Shown piece by piece: positions 26,412 through 34,920 of a stretch of DNA of 64,000 nucleotides. The notes below the pieces were generated by a model. The model searched no databases. It was not told the DNA's origin and saw only the letters and a program-made list of their open reading frames with translations. The translations under genes and the position numbers were made by a program. Source of the DNA: Mesorhizobium sp. (GTDB lineage: Bacteria > Pseudomonadota > Alphaproteobacteria > Rhizobiales > Rhizobiaceae); the NCBI GenBank assembly GCA_004020875.1, contig SAPZ01000007.1, forward strand, positions 62,001 through 126,000, in the 5' to 3' direction. Positions within the stretch are counted from its first letter, which is position 1, and each line of letters opens with the position of its first letter.

Positions 26412-26906
26412 TCATCGGGAAACTGCCGTCGCTATGTGATTGCGTTGGCGCGCATAGGCCAAGCAGGCGTCCACCGTGCTGACGCAGAGCGCATCGACGC
26501 TGTTCGGCAGGTTGTTGTCGCCGGCATAGGCGACTTCGGCCACACGACCGCCGATCATGCGGATCTGCGTGTTGCAGTAGCCACCGGGCGCGACGTTGAC
26601 CGACCCGCCGACCGCGGGGATCGCGCCCACGGCCATCGTCGGCACTGCGATGCTGAGATTGCCGCGTTGGACAGTGCGTTGATAGGTCCAAATCTGGCCG
26701 GATGATCCCATATCGGCGGTCGCGGTCGGAAAGCCGGCGCACATGCGGACATCGGCCTCGCTGAGACCAACCATCTCCTTGCGGGCAGCGGCCGTGGTGG
26801 GGTCGACCTTGGCGATGCTCGATGTGTCGTCTGGGATGACGCAGGACGACAGGATGGAGATGCCTGCCGCGACAAAGGCAAGTTTTCGAATACGCAAGGA
26901 TGTCAT
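26412..26906 (-). CDS. Lipoprotein, unknown function
   Basis: A 164-residue protein with a lipoprotein signal (lipobox ISILSSC, cysteine at residue 22). The mature part has AARKEMVGLSEADVRMCAGFP, which resembles small SmpA/OmlA-like lipoproteins with a recognised start (GLSEADVR), then a WTYQRTVQ strand and a Cys-containing C-terminus. The SmpA-like likeness is weak and only suggestive. It is transcribed toward the asmA-like gene with ~240 bases between them. Confidence 0.68.
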   Translation of the reverse strand: MTSLRIRKLAFVAAGISILSSCVIPDDTSSIAKVDPTTAAARKEMVGLSEADVRMCAGFPTATADMGSSGQIWTYQRTVQRGNLSIAVPTMAVGAIPAVGGSVNVAPGGYCNTQIRMIGGRVAEVAYAGDNNLPNSVDALCVSTVDACLAYARQRNHIATAVSR

Positions 26907-27020
26907 GCCGTCGGTCGGAGTTGCGTGCCGCCCCAGCGCCCTCCTGCCTACCTAGGCAATCGACCAAACGCGTCAAGCCGAGATAGACGCGGACATGCCG
27001 CTCTATATCTTTGCTTTTAC

Positions 27021-27063
27021 GCAATTCCGGACGGAAAACCGCTTACACTTTTCCTGGAATTGC
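27021..27063. repeat. Dispersed GCAATTCC-type palindrome, copy 3
   Basis: GCAATTCC (27021-27028) pairs with GGAATTGC (27056-27063); the inner GGAAAACCG and TTTTCC segments also pair in part. It sits 15 bases after the end of the multicopper oxidase gene on the minus strand. Confidence 0.85.
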
Positions 27064-27078
27064 TCTGTGCCAATGCGC

Positions 27079-28473
27079 TCACACCACCCGGAAATAGCTC
27101 GTCATGCCTGTCTTCTGGTGCTCGATGATGTGGCAGTGCAGCAGCCAGTCGCCGGGATTGTCGGCGACGAAGCCCAACTGAACTTTCTCGTCGGGCTGGA
27201 TGAGGTAGGTGTCGGAGACGAGCGGCTGCACTGCCCTTGTCGAGGACGACAGCACCTTGAAGCTCATGCCGTGCAAATGGATCGGGTGCGCGTGCGGGGT
27301 GAGGTTCTCCATGTCGATGATGTAGCTCTTGCCGAGCTTCAGCTCGGCAAGAGGCGCGGTCGGGTCAGGCGTGTCGCCTGGCCAAGGCACCTTGTTGATC
27401 GCCCAGAAGCTGTAACCGAGCGAGCCGCAGATGCTGTCGGCCGAAACGTTTTCCGCCGTGGCGCTCAGCGCCAGCGGAATGCGCCCGGCGCTGGAAAGGT
27501 CGACCTCCGCCAGCGGATTGGCCTCGAGCGGGCCGAGATCGCGCGGATCGTGCCTCAGCGATTTGCCGACCGAACGCAGCGTCGCCAGGATTTTGGGCTT
27601 CGTGCCCCTGACATCGCGCAGGCTGACGATCGCGCCTTCTTCGTCGGGCATGCGGATGGCAAGCTCCAGCCGCTGGCCGGGTCCCAGCTGCAAGGCATCC
27701 GGCGTGAAGCGTTGCGGCACAGGGTTGCCGTCGAGCGCGATTACCGTCGACTCGGCGCCATCGACGCGGAAGGCATAGATGCGGGTGACGTCGGTGATGG
27801 CGGCGCGCAGTCGCACCAGCCCGCCGGCTGGCGCATCGAATTGCGGCTGGTCCTGCCAATTGGCGGTGCGCACCGTGCCGAAGGTGCCGGCCTTGGCTGC
27901 GTCGCGCGGCCGGAACGGCTCGATGAACTGGCCGTCGTCGCCGAGCCGCCAGTCGCGCAGGTTGATCACCATCTCGGCGTCGAAGACAGGATCGGCCGGG
28001 TTCTCGACCACGATCACGCCGGTCAGCCCGTGACCCATCTGGATCAGCGTGTTGCAATGGGGGTGGTACCAGAAGGTGCCGGCATCGGGCGGCGTGAAGG
28101 TGTAGTCGAAATGGTCGCCCTGATAGACATAGGGCTGGATCAGGAACGGCACGCCGTCCATCTTGTTGGGAACGCGGATGCCGTGCCAGTGGATCGTCGT
28201 CGGATCGTCGATGCCGTTGATCAAGCGCGCGGCAAACGCCTCACCCTTCCGCATCCTGACGACCGACGGCGGGCCTGCCTCGCCGTAGGTCAGGACATTC
28301 TGCGTCGGCGCGCCGTCCGTCAGCCGCGCCTCGATGCTGGCGGTCTTCAGGATCAGCGGTTCAGGCTTCGCCGCCGCCCAGCCGGCAAACTTGCCGGCGG
28401 CCGAGAGGCCGATACCGGCCGCGCCGACGGCCGCGACGCCCTGCAGGAGTTTGCGGCGTGTGAGGACCGACAT
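27079..28473 (-). CDS. Tat-exported multicopper oxidase
   Basis: A 464-residue multicopper oxidase. A twin-arginine signal (LTRRKLLQGVAAVGAAG) leads the chain. Copper ligands are visible in all four motifs: HWH (H95, H97), HPH (H137, H139), HPIHLHG late in the chain and HCHIIEHQKTGM (H446, C447, H448, H452, axial M457). Such enzymes oxidise phenols, Cu(I) or Fe(II) in the periplasm with O2 as acceptor. The substrate is unknown. It lies 119 bases downstream of tonB on the same strand. ATG 28473 is preferred, since the Tat motif would otherwise be preceded by 11 more residues. Confidence 0.9.
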   Translation of the reverse strand: MSVLTRRKLLQGVAAVGAAGIGLSAAGKFAGWAAAKPEPLILKTASIEARLTDGAPTQNVLTYGEAGPPSVVRMRKGEAFAARLINGIDDPTTIHWHGIRVPNKMDGVPFLIQPYVYQGDHFDYTFTPPDAGTFWYHPHCNTLIQMGHGLTGVIVVENPADPVFDAEMVINLRDWRLGDDGQFIEPFRPRDAAKAGTFGTVRTANWQDQPQFDAPAGGLVRLRAAITDVTRIYAFRVDGAESTVIALDGNPVPQRFTPDALQLGPGQRLELAIRMPDEEGAIVSLRDVRGTKPKILATLRSVGKSLRHDPRDLGPLEANPLAEVDLSSAGRIPLALSATAENVSADSICGSLGYSFWAINKVPWPGDTPDPTAPLAELKLGKSYIIDMENLTPHAHPIHLHGMSFKVLSSSTRAVQPLVSDTYLIQPDEKVQLGFVADNPGDWLLHCHIIEHQKTGMTSYFRVV

Positions 28474-28592
28474 GGGAATCCTGAAATAGATGAGTGGCTG
28501 CCTCAAGCTTTATCATCATTCGGGCGCATCCCGAAACGGACAGATCGCCGCCCCGGCATGGAAAGCCATCGCGCACTTTTCCTGATATCGCC

Positions 28593-29579
28593 CTAATCGC
28601 GCAGGCTGAAGACGAAGGGCGCGGTGCGGGTAACGCGAGCGCCGAGCTCGGCCGGCGGCACCGGCACCGAAGCGCCCTGCAATGCGCCAAGCGCGGCGCG
28701 GTCGAGATCGCCGTCACCCGAGGATCGCGCCAGCCGGGCCGAGACCACCCTTCCGGACGTGTCGACCGTGAAGGTCACGCTCGGCGTGCCCTCGGCCCGC
28801 CTGGAGCGCGCCGCGCTCGGATAGCGCGTGTGTCGCCTGATCCACGCCGCCAGGCTGGAATTCCAGCGCGCGGGACTGACGCTCGAGCGCGGCGCCGCGT
28901 TCGAGGATTGTGGCCCCGCTGCCTTCGCCGCCGCCTTGGCGTCGATGTTGGCGGTGGCCGTCGCCTTGGGCGGCTGCGCCGTTTCCTTTTTCACCCGTTC
29001 CTTCGGCTTTTGGACCGGCTTCTTCTCAGTCTTCTTCCTGGGTTGGACCGGCTTTTGCGCCTTCGCCTCGGGCTCGACGGGTTTCGGCACCGGCAGCGGA
29101 ATGACGACATCGGGCGCGATCGCCTCGACAGGGTCGGGCACGACCTCGTCCAGTTGTTGCTGCTCGCTCAGCGCCGCGACGGTGTGCTGCGCCGGCGCAG
29201 CCTGTTCAGCCTCCTGCGTGTCGTCGAGTGGCTGTTCGATCACCGGCTCTGCCTGCTCCGCCACCGGCGTCGGATCGGTCACCGGCTTTGTGCCGATGGC
29301 TTTTTCCGTCTCCTCCGGCGCATGGGGCGGCTCCGGTGTCACGGTGTCCAACATCGAAGCCTCCTCCGGCACGGCGGGCGCGGTCATCAGCGGCGCCATC
29401 TCGACCGCCAGCGCCGGCGGCGGACCGCCATCCTGCATGTCGGCGAAACTCAAACTCTGCACCGCATATGCGACCGCCACATGCGCTGCCAGGATGATCG
29501 CGGCGGCGCTCGTCCACAGGCCGGCTTCACGCGCGCGGAAACGCGGCTGGGAGATCCGGGAAAGAGCCGCGACCGTCAT
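28593..29579 (-). CDS. tonB: TonB energy-transducer protein
   Basis: A 328-residue TonB. It has an N-terminal transmembrane helix (LWTSAAAIILAAHVAVAYAV), a long Pro/Glu/Lys-rich periplasm-spanning region (VIPLPVPKPVEPEAKAQKPV), and a C-terminal TonB domain (residues ~240-328, YPSAARSRRAEGTPSVTFTV, then VSARLARSSGDGDLD). It transmits proton-motive force to outer-membrane receptors for iron complexes. Its start overlaps the exbD stop by 4 bases. It is the third gene of an exbB-exbD-tonB operon. Confidence 0.94.
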   Translation of the reverse strand: MTVAALSRISQPRFRAREAGLWTSAAAIILAAHVAVAYAVQSLSFADMQDGGPPPALAVEMAPLMTAPAVPEEASMLDTVTPEPPHAPEETEKAIGTKPVTDPTPVAEQAEPVIEQPLDDTQEAEQAAPAQHTVAALSEQQQLDEVVPDPVEAIAPDVVIPLPVPKPVEPEAKAQKPVQPRKKTEKKPVQKPKERVKKETAQPPKATATANIDAKAAAKAAGPQSSNAAPRSSVSPARWNSSLAAWIRRHTRYPSAARSRRAEGTPSVTFTVDTSGRVVSARLARSSGDGDLDRAALGALQGASVPVPPAELGARVTRTAPFVFSLRD

Positions 29580-30079
29580 GGCGCCGGGCTCCCACCCGAT
29601 GCCGGAGCAGGGTTCGCACCGGTCGCGGGCGTTCCGGGCGTGGCTTGCCCGCCGACGCCGCCAGCGGTTTCGAGGCCGACCAGCGCGACCTTAAGATAGC
29701 CGGCGCCGCGCAGCAGGTTCATCACCTCCATCAGGTCGCCATAGCCGACCGTCTTGTCGGCGCGCAGGAAGATGCGGGTCAGCTTGTCGCCCTTGGTGCG
29801 GCGGTCGAGCACCGCGGCAAAGTCCAGACGCGGCACGCTGTCATTGCCGATTGCCAGCGTGAGATCGCTTCTCAGCGTGAGGAAGAGCGGCGTTTCGGGG
29901 CGCGGCGCGGGCGTTGCCGTCGAACCGGGCAAGTCGACATTGACGTCGACGGTGGCGAGGGGTGCTGCGACCATGAAGATGATCAGGAGCACCAGGATAA
30001 CGTCGATGAACGGCGTGACGTTGATGTCGTGGCTTTCCTCGAGATCGTCGCCGCAGGTCTCGCGGATGCGAGCCGCCAT
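29576..30079 (-). CDS. exbD: Biopolymer transport protein ExbD
   Basis: A 167-residue protein with one transmembrane helix (FIDVILVLLIIFMVAAPL) carrying the conserved Asp in NVTPFIDVILVLLI, the proton-path residue of ExbD. A periplasmic domain (LRADKTVGYGDLMEVMNLLR) follows. The C-terminal ~25 residues are Pro/Gly/Ala-rich and extra to the usual domain. It is 5 bases after exbB, and overlaps tonB by 4 bases. Confidence 0.94.
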   Translation of the reverse strand: MAARIRETCGDDLEESHDINVTPFIDVILVLLIIFMVAAPLATVDVNVDLPGSTATPAPRPETPLFLTLRSDLTLAIGNDSVPRLDFAAVLDRRTKGDKLTRIFLRADKTVGYGDLMEVMNLLRGAGYLKVALVGLETAGGVGGQATPGTPATGANPAPASGGSPAP

Positions 30080-30084
30080 GGCCG

Positions 30085-31080
30085 TTACTCCGCCGCCATC
30101 GCCGCCGCCGGCGGCACCGTGCGGAAATCGAGGTCGCGGCTGACCAGCCGCTCGACGCCGGCGGAAGCGTCGGCCAGGATCTGCCTATAGCCGGCTATCG
30201 AGCGCGCGAAGACGTTGTAGATGACGACCGCCGGAATGGCCGCGACAAGGCCCATCGCGGTCGCAAGCAGCGCTTCTGCGATGCCCGGCGCGACCACGGC
30301 GAGGTTGGTGGTCTGCGCTTGCGAGATGCCGATGAAAGCGTTCATGATGCCCCATACGGTGCCGAACAGACCGACGAAGGGCGCCGTCGAGCCGATGGTT
30401 GCGAGCAGGCCGGTGCCGCGCGACATGCGCCGGGATGCCGCCGCCTCGATGCGCGAAAGCCGGGAGGCGACGCGCTCCTTCAGGCCGTCGCCGGAGGCAT
30501 GGTCGAGCGCGCCAGCCGAAAGCGCCCGTTCTTCCTCCGCCGCCCGCACCAGAAGCGCGCCTGGACCGCCGCTGTGGCCAAGCTCCCGGCCGGCTTGCAT
30601 CAGCGTCGCGGCATTGCCGATCGCATGGGCGGCGCGGCGGGCCCTCAGCTTGCCGCCGAACACCTCCAGCGACTTGGCGAGCCAGATCGTCCAGGTGACC
30701 AGGGATGCAAAGGCCAGCCCGACCATGACCGCCTTCACGACGATGTCGGCGTTCATGAACATGCCCCAAGGCGAGAGGTCATGCGGCAGTGTCAGCGTGA
30801 GGGAAGGCTCTTGGCCGGCGACGCTGCTCGTAGCCGGCTGGATGGCCGGATCAGCCGGCGCGGTGGCGGGCGCCCACGCCGCCGGTGCTTGCGGAGCTGG
30901 GGCGATTGTTGCAGGCGAAGCCTGTTCGGCCGGGGCCTGCACGGCGGGTGCCACCGGCTGCTGCACCGGCGCTTGGATCGGCGGCTGTTCCTGCGCCTTG
31001 GCGATGCCGGTGGAAAGAATGAGGGACGCAGCCAGCGCCGCGAAAAGACCGTTCCAGGACAAGGCTCGTCCTCGCTTCAT
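30085..31080 (-). CDS. exbB: Biopolymer transport protein ExbB
   Basis: A ~331-residue inner-membrane protein. The signal-like N-terminus ([21 protein letters not shown]) is followed by a Pro/Ala/Gln-rich linker, then three helices of the MotA/TolQ/ExbB family, including [20 protein letters not shown]. The extended N-terminus with linker is common in rhizobial ExbB. The frame begins at 31107; the start at 31080 or 31083 fits the signal sequence better. A palindromic iron-box-like site lies upstream at 31136-31167. Confidence 0.93.
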   Translation of the reverse strand: MKRGRALSWNGLFAALAASLILSTGIAKAQEQPPIQAPVQQPVAPAVQAPAEQASPATIAPAPQAPAAWAPATAPADPAIQPATSSVAGQEPSLTLTLPHDLSPWGMFMNADIVVKAVMVGLAFASLVTWTIWLAKSLEVFGGKLRARRAAHAIGNAATLMQAGRELGHSGGPGALLVRAAEEERALSAGALDHASGDGLKERVASRLSRIEAAASRRMSRGTGLLATIGSTAPFVGLFGTVWGIMNAFIGISQAQTTNLAVVAPGIAEALLATAMGLVAAIPAVVIYNVFARSIAGYRQILADASAGVERLVSRDLDFRTVPPAAAMAAE

Positions 31081-31135
31081 CATCGCAATGCAGTGGCCGC
31101 CGTGCATCCTGTACAGACGCTAAGCGGCCATGCCG

Positions 31136-31167
31136 GTTGACTATGAAACATGACATTAAGAGTCAAC
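31136..31167 (-). promoter_or_regulatory. Candidate iron-responsive operator (RirA/IRO-type) and promoter of exbB-exbD-tonB
   Basis: GTTGACT (31136-31142) and AGTCAAC (31161-31167) form an inverted repeat. Inside, TGACATTAAGAGTCA (31151-31165) has the TGA-N9-TCA form described for RirA-bound iron-responsive operators in rhizobia. On the minus strand it overlaps a TTGACT -35-like element about 80 bases before exbB. The regulator assignment is inferred. Confidence 0.55.
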
Positions 31168-31296
31168 TATAAAGATGACCGCGTTACTCAACAATTCACG
31201 ATGCGCCAATGCCCGCCTGGGGTACAGTGCGGGCCTGGACCGCAGGTCGGTTGCCGGGCACGATGCGCATGGAGCAACCAAGTGCTAGTTTTGTGC

Positions 31297-31339
31297 GCAA
31301 TTCCGGACGGAAACCGGTATGCACTTTTCCTGGAATTGC
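31297..31339. repeat. Dispersed GCAATTCC-type palindrome, copy 4
   Basis: GCAATTCC (31297-31304) pairs with GGAATTGC (31332-31339). It lies 17 bases before the start of the cysteine hydrolase gene, within the likely 5' leader. Confidence 0.85.
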
Positions 31340-31356
31340 TCCAAAGCAGGCGGCCG

Positions 31357-32031
31357 ATGATCAAGGCGATACCATTCGACTTCCCCTATGACGGCAGGCT
31401 GGTGCCGCAACAAACGGCGCTGCTCGTTATCGATCTGCAGGAGGATTTCCTGTCGCCGACCGGCTATTTCGCCAGGAAAGGCTATGATCCGTCGCCGCTG
31501 AGAGCCATCCTGCCGGCGGTGAATCGGCTGATTGCCGCCGGTCGGGCCGCAGGCCTCACCATCATCCACACAAGGCAAGGCTACCGCGCCGACAAGGCCG
31601 ACATGACGCCTTACGAAAAATGGCGCCGCAAGCGGGCTGGCCTCGACGGCACCGATGTCCTGCTGCGCTCGGGCCCGGGCTTCCAGATCTGCGCCGACAT
31701 CGACGTGAAGCCTGAGGACGTCATCATCGACAAGACCTGCAACAGCGCCTTCACCTACACGGATCTGGAGATGGTGTTGCGCGCGCGGGACATAACGCAT
31801 CTGCTTTTCACCGGCTGCACGACGGATGTTTGCGTGCACACCACATTGCGCGAAGCCTGCGACCGCAATTTCCAGTGCCTGACGATTTCGGACGCCTGCG
31901 CCAGCGGCGACCAGTATGCGCATGAAGCCGCGCTTCACATGGTGACGGTTGAGGACGGCGTCTTTGGCGCGTTGGCGAACTCGGGGGCCGTTATCGCCGT
32001 GTTGCGGGAGCTCGCCGGCGCCGTGCGCTGA
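31357..32031 (+). CDS. Isochorismatase-family cysteine hydrolase
   Basis: A 224-residue cytosolic hydrolase. The catalytic triad is readable as Asp in LLVIDLQEDF (~residue 26), Lys in IIDKTCNSAF (~127) and Cys in GCTTDVCVHTT (~160). The family includes ureidoacrylate, biuret and N-carbamoyl amidases. The exact substrate cannot be read here. The frame is open upstream to 31150 across a dispersed repeat; ATG 31357 gives the family-length product. Confidence 0.88.
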   Translation: MIKAIPFDFPYDGRLVPQQTALLVIDLQEDFLSPTGYFARKGYDPSPLRAILPAVNRLIAAGRAAGLTIIHTRQGYRADKADMTPYEKWRRKRAGLDGTDVLLRSGPGFQICADIDVKPEDVIIDKTCNSAFTYTDLEMVLRARDITHLLFTGCTTDVCVHTTLREACDRNFQCLTISDACASGDQYAHEAALHMVTVEDGVFGALANSGAVIAVLRELAGAVR

Positions 32032-32160
32032 AGGAAATTCGGGGTCTTATCGAAATTCTTCGCCCCACCGTTCCGTTTCCAGTTTCGGCTTCGTCTTGAC
32101 GGTCGTAACAGGTGCGGGAGCCGCGATGGCCTCCGCCCACAGGACAAACGGAGCCGAGCC

Positions 32161-32475
32161 ATGTCGATGACAGTGACCTTGATCAACGTCTTCACCGCCA
32201 AGCCGGGGAAGCAGCAGGAACTCGCCAGGACGCTTGCCGAGGGCACGCGAAACTTCTTCAGCAGGCAGCGGGGCTCGTTGTCGTCATTCGTGGTCGTCGG
32301 CGGTGACGACAGCAAGGTCGCCAACATCTCGCAATGGCGTTCGGCCGAGGACATCTCGGCTTTCCGTGCCGATCCCCGTTTCGCCGATTACATGAAGAGC
32401 ATCATCGAGCTGGCCGCCGGAGATAGCATGATGGGCCACACGACCTATTCCCATACGGGTGGTGCTGAAAACTAG
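32161..32475 (+). CDS. Antibiotic biosynthesis monooxygenase (ABM) domain protein
   Basis: A 104-residue single-domain ABM protein of the dimeric ferredoxin-like fold. It has the strand TVTLINVFTAKPGKQQELAR, a central helix and NISQWRSAEDISAFRADPRF, typical of quinol monooxygenase-like proteins. It is 8 bases upstream of an ECF sigma gene and so probably translated with it. Partners of ECF sigma factors are often small monooxygenase or carboxymuconolactone-type proteins. Confidence 0.85.
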   Translation: MSMTVTLINVFTAKPGKQQELARTLAEGTRNFFSRQRGSLSSFVVVGGDDSKVANISQWRSAEDISAFRADPRFADYMKSIIELAAGDSMMGHTTYSHTGGAEN

Positions 32476-32483
32476 GAGGACGC

Positions 32484-33392
32484 GTGACCGGTTCGCAGGA
32501 TCAGTCCGTTGCCGCGACCAAGCTTCGCGCCTTCGAGCGCGAAGCCGCTTTGCTGAGAGCCAAGCTGCACCGCTACGCGGCGCGCATGATCGGATCGGTC
32601 ATCGATGGCGAGGACATCGTTCAGGAAGCCTTGGCCAAAGGCTTCGTGGCGATCAGGAATGGCGACATGCCCGACAGGACCGAGCCCTGGCTGTTTCGCA
32701 TCGCGCACAACGCGGCGGTCGATTTCCTGCGCAAGCGCGCCCGCTTGCGGGGCCGCGAAAGCGAGGTCGAGCTCGACACGATCGCCGACGAGAATTCGGC
32801 GCTGGATGCGCATATCGCCGCCGAGGCGAGCCTGGCCGAGCTGATGCAATTGCCGCCGGCGCAACGGTGCGCGGTCGTGCTGAAGGACGTGCTCGGCCAC
32901 AGCCTGGAGGAGATCGGCGAAATCCTCGAAACATCCGACATGGCGATCAAGGGCGCGCTGCAGCGCGGGCGCGAAAGCTTGCGCAAGCTGGCGGCCTCTC
33001 CGCGCATGGCTTCGCCCCGTCCGGCGCTCGACCGGCAGGACATGCGCCGCTTGGGCGACTATGTGGCCGCCTTCAACGCAAGGGATTTCGACACGCTGCG
33101 CGGTCTTTTGGCCGAGGATGTCAAGCTGGAGCTGGTCAATCGCCTGCGCGCCGACGGCAAGGAATATGTCGGCAACTATTTCGGCCGCTATGCCGACGAA
33201 ACGCATTGGCATTTCACGACCGGACTTGTCGAAGGCCGGCCCGCCATCCTGGTCACCAGCCCGGAGCGCCCGGATGGACCGCCACGTTATTTCATCCTCA
33301 TCGATTGGGAGAACGGCCGCATCGCCGGCATCCGCGATTTTCTGTTCGCGGATTACGTGATGGACGGCCTCGTGTATTCCGGCACGCCGTGA
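32484..33392 (+). CDS. ECF RNA polymerase sigma factor with C-terminal SnoaL-like domain
   Basis: A 302-residue sigma factor. Sigma-70 region 2 (residues ~25-95, IDGEDIVQEALAKGFVAI, WLFRIAHNAAVDFLRKR) and region 4 (~120-175, LPPAQRCAVVLKDVLGHS, then EILETSDMAIKGALQRGRE) are followed by a SnoaL/NTF2-like domain (~185-300, YVAAFNARDFDTLRGLLAED). The extension resembles SigJ/ECF41-type factors, in which it regulates sigma activity in place of an anti-sigma factor. It starts at GTG 32484 behind AGGAGGA. No anti-sigma gene is nearby. Confidence 0.9.
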   Translation: MTGSQDQSVAATKLRAFEREAALLRAKLHRYAARMIGSVIDGEDIVQEALAKGFVAIRNGDMPDRTEPWLFRIAHNAAVDFLRKRARLRGRESEVELDTIADENSALDAHIAAEASLAELMQLPPAQRCAVVLKDVLGHSLEEIGEILETSDMAIKGALQRGRESLRKLAASPRMASPRPALDRQDMRRLGDYVAAFNARDFDTLRGLLAEDVKLELVNRLRADGKEYVGNYFGRYADETHWHFTTGLVEGRPAILVTSPERPDGPPRYFILIDWENGRIAGIRDFLFADYVMDGLVYSGTP

Positions 33393-33394
33393 TT

Positions 33395-34333
33395 TCAACC
33401 TATACGGTGTTCCGCAAAGGGGGATGAGGCAAACGCACCCGGTTGTGGAACCTCCGCCTCGCGGCGCGCCAGCGAATTCGCGAGCAGCGTTATCGTCTCG
33501 CGCCCCATGCGGGCGATATCGCCCGGACGATCGATGCCGCTGATCATTAATTCCTCGATGCCGAGCGCGGCATAGGGCAAAAGCGCCAGGGCAATGCGCG
33601 CAGGCGGCCCAGCGATCTCGACCCCCTTGTGATCCGGGGTTCCGCTCCAGCCGTCCGCGTGGATGCGCACCGGCAGCGCGAAGCGCAGCCTGCTACCACG
33701 GCCGTGCTCGGCGGCGGCGCCGCGCGCACGCTCGATCAGTTGCCTCACCTCGTCCAGCGAACCGGCGGCCAGCTCGAAGACATCGGCATGCTTGCCGGCC
33801 ACTTTCAGCGCGGTGCCCGACTGGCCGCCGAGCCGGATGACGAGATCGGCGCCATGCGGGCCTTTGCGTGGCACGAAACCACCGCGAACACTGTAGAAGG
33901 CGCCTTCGTGGTCGAACGGCCTGTCGTTCGACCACAGGCGCTTCAACAGCACCAAATATTCATCGATGCGCTGCCAAACGACGCTGTGGCCGACCGGCCG
34001 CGCCTCGGCATCGCTGTCCTCCAGCGGCTCGCTCAACATGCGAAGCGACAGACGGCCGCCGCCTCTACGGTCGAGCGCGGCGAGCTGCCTCGCCGCCACC
34101 GTCGGCTCGATCACACCGGCCCAATGCGCGAGCACCACCTCCAACGAGCCGGTACGGTCAAGCGTCTGCGCGGCGATGTCCATATTGGTGAGCAGGCCGG
34201 CCGGATCATCCACCACCAGCCTGCGGAAACCGGCGTCCTCGATCAGCGACAGTTTGGTCGCCGTCTCGGCGAAATCATAGAAGAAGCTGCCATTGTCAGC
34301 CTTGCCTGGAACATGCGTGAACTCGATCGGCAT
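33395..34333 (-). CDS. LLM-class flavin-dependent oxidoreductase
   Basis: A 312-residue TIM-barrel FMN monooxygenase of the luciferase-like family. Family features include NMDIAAQTLDRTGSLEVVLAH at residues ~50-70, RIDEYLVLLKRLWSNDRPFDHEG and the late GIEELMISGID. Alkanesulfonate monooxygenase-type enzymes are the nearest in layout. The ATG at 34333 has a GGAGG site 8 bases upstream and starts MPIEF; the frame extends to 34384. It is convergent with the ECF sigma gene, with the stops 2 bases apart. Confidence 0.87.
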   Translation of the reverse strand: MPIEFTHVPGKADNGSFFYDFAETATKLSLIEDAGFRRLVVDDPAGLLTNMDIAAQTLDRTGSLEVVLAHWAGVIEPTVAARQLAALDRRGGGRLSLRMLSEPLEDSDAEARPVGHSVVWQRIDEYLVLLKRLWSNDRPFDHEGAFYSVRGGFVPRKGPHGADLVIRLGGQSGTALKVAGKHADVFELAAGSLDEVRQLIERARGAAAEHGRGSRLRFALPVRIHADGWSGTPDHKGVEIAGPPARIALALLPYAALGIEELMISGIDRPGDIARMGRETITLLANSLARREAEVPQPGAFASSPFAEHRIG

Positions 34334-34487
34334 TGCCATCTCCTCCATCACGTCGGCTTGCCCGCTCCAAAGCCTTCGAACCAAATCCGAGGACGCAGGC
34401 GCGCGACAGCGCCCCGGCGCTCGGCCAGCTTTCCACTCCGGTACGCAACTCAGATTGTTTGACGGCGGATCTCGGTCCGCCTTGAAA

Positions 34488-34643
34488 TCAGGGGATCAAC
34501 CCCAGCACCACCGCGCCGGTAAACACGAATGCAAGCGCGAAGACGAGATAGGCGAAGGTGCCGCCATAGGCGGGCCTCCAGCTCTGGTCGGCAGTCAGCT
34601 TCTGGCCCTTGCGGGCGGTCTGAGCGTTCTGGATATAGGACAT
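34488..34643 (-). CDS. 51-residue membrane microprotein, unknown
   Basis: A short frame with ATG at 34641-34643 and TGA at 34488-34490. A GGAGG site sits 5 bases ahead of the ATG. The first ~25 residues are basic and polar (MSYIQNAQTARKGQKLTADQ), then comes one transmembrane helix (YLVFALAFVFTGAVVLGLIP). No family is recognised. It is 154 bases upstream of the LLM gene on the same strand and has a convincing ribosome site, which supports coding. Confidence 0.62.
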   Translation of the reverse strand: MSYIQNAQTARKGQKLTADQSWRPAYGGTFAYLVFALAFVFTGAVVLGLIP

Positions 34644-34920
34644 ATCGGCCTCCGTCTCAGCGCTTAATCTATAAAGTTAGTAGACTTTGTCGATTGCTAT
34701 TTTTTACCGACTTTTGGGAAAACATTCTCGGGATGAGGCGAGCGTTGGTAATTATTGCTCTCGAAACGGAATGTCGGGGCGCGGATCCATGGAGGCAGGC
34801 CCAGCAAATGCCTGGAAGCTCCGGCTTTTTAACGTCAATCCGCCTTGCTCAACGCTTGGCTATGCCCGACCCGACGCGCTAGCATCAGAAAAACACCTCA
34901 CGGACTCCAGGGAGACAAAA

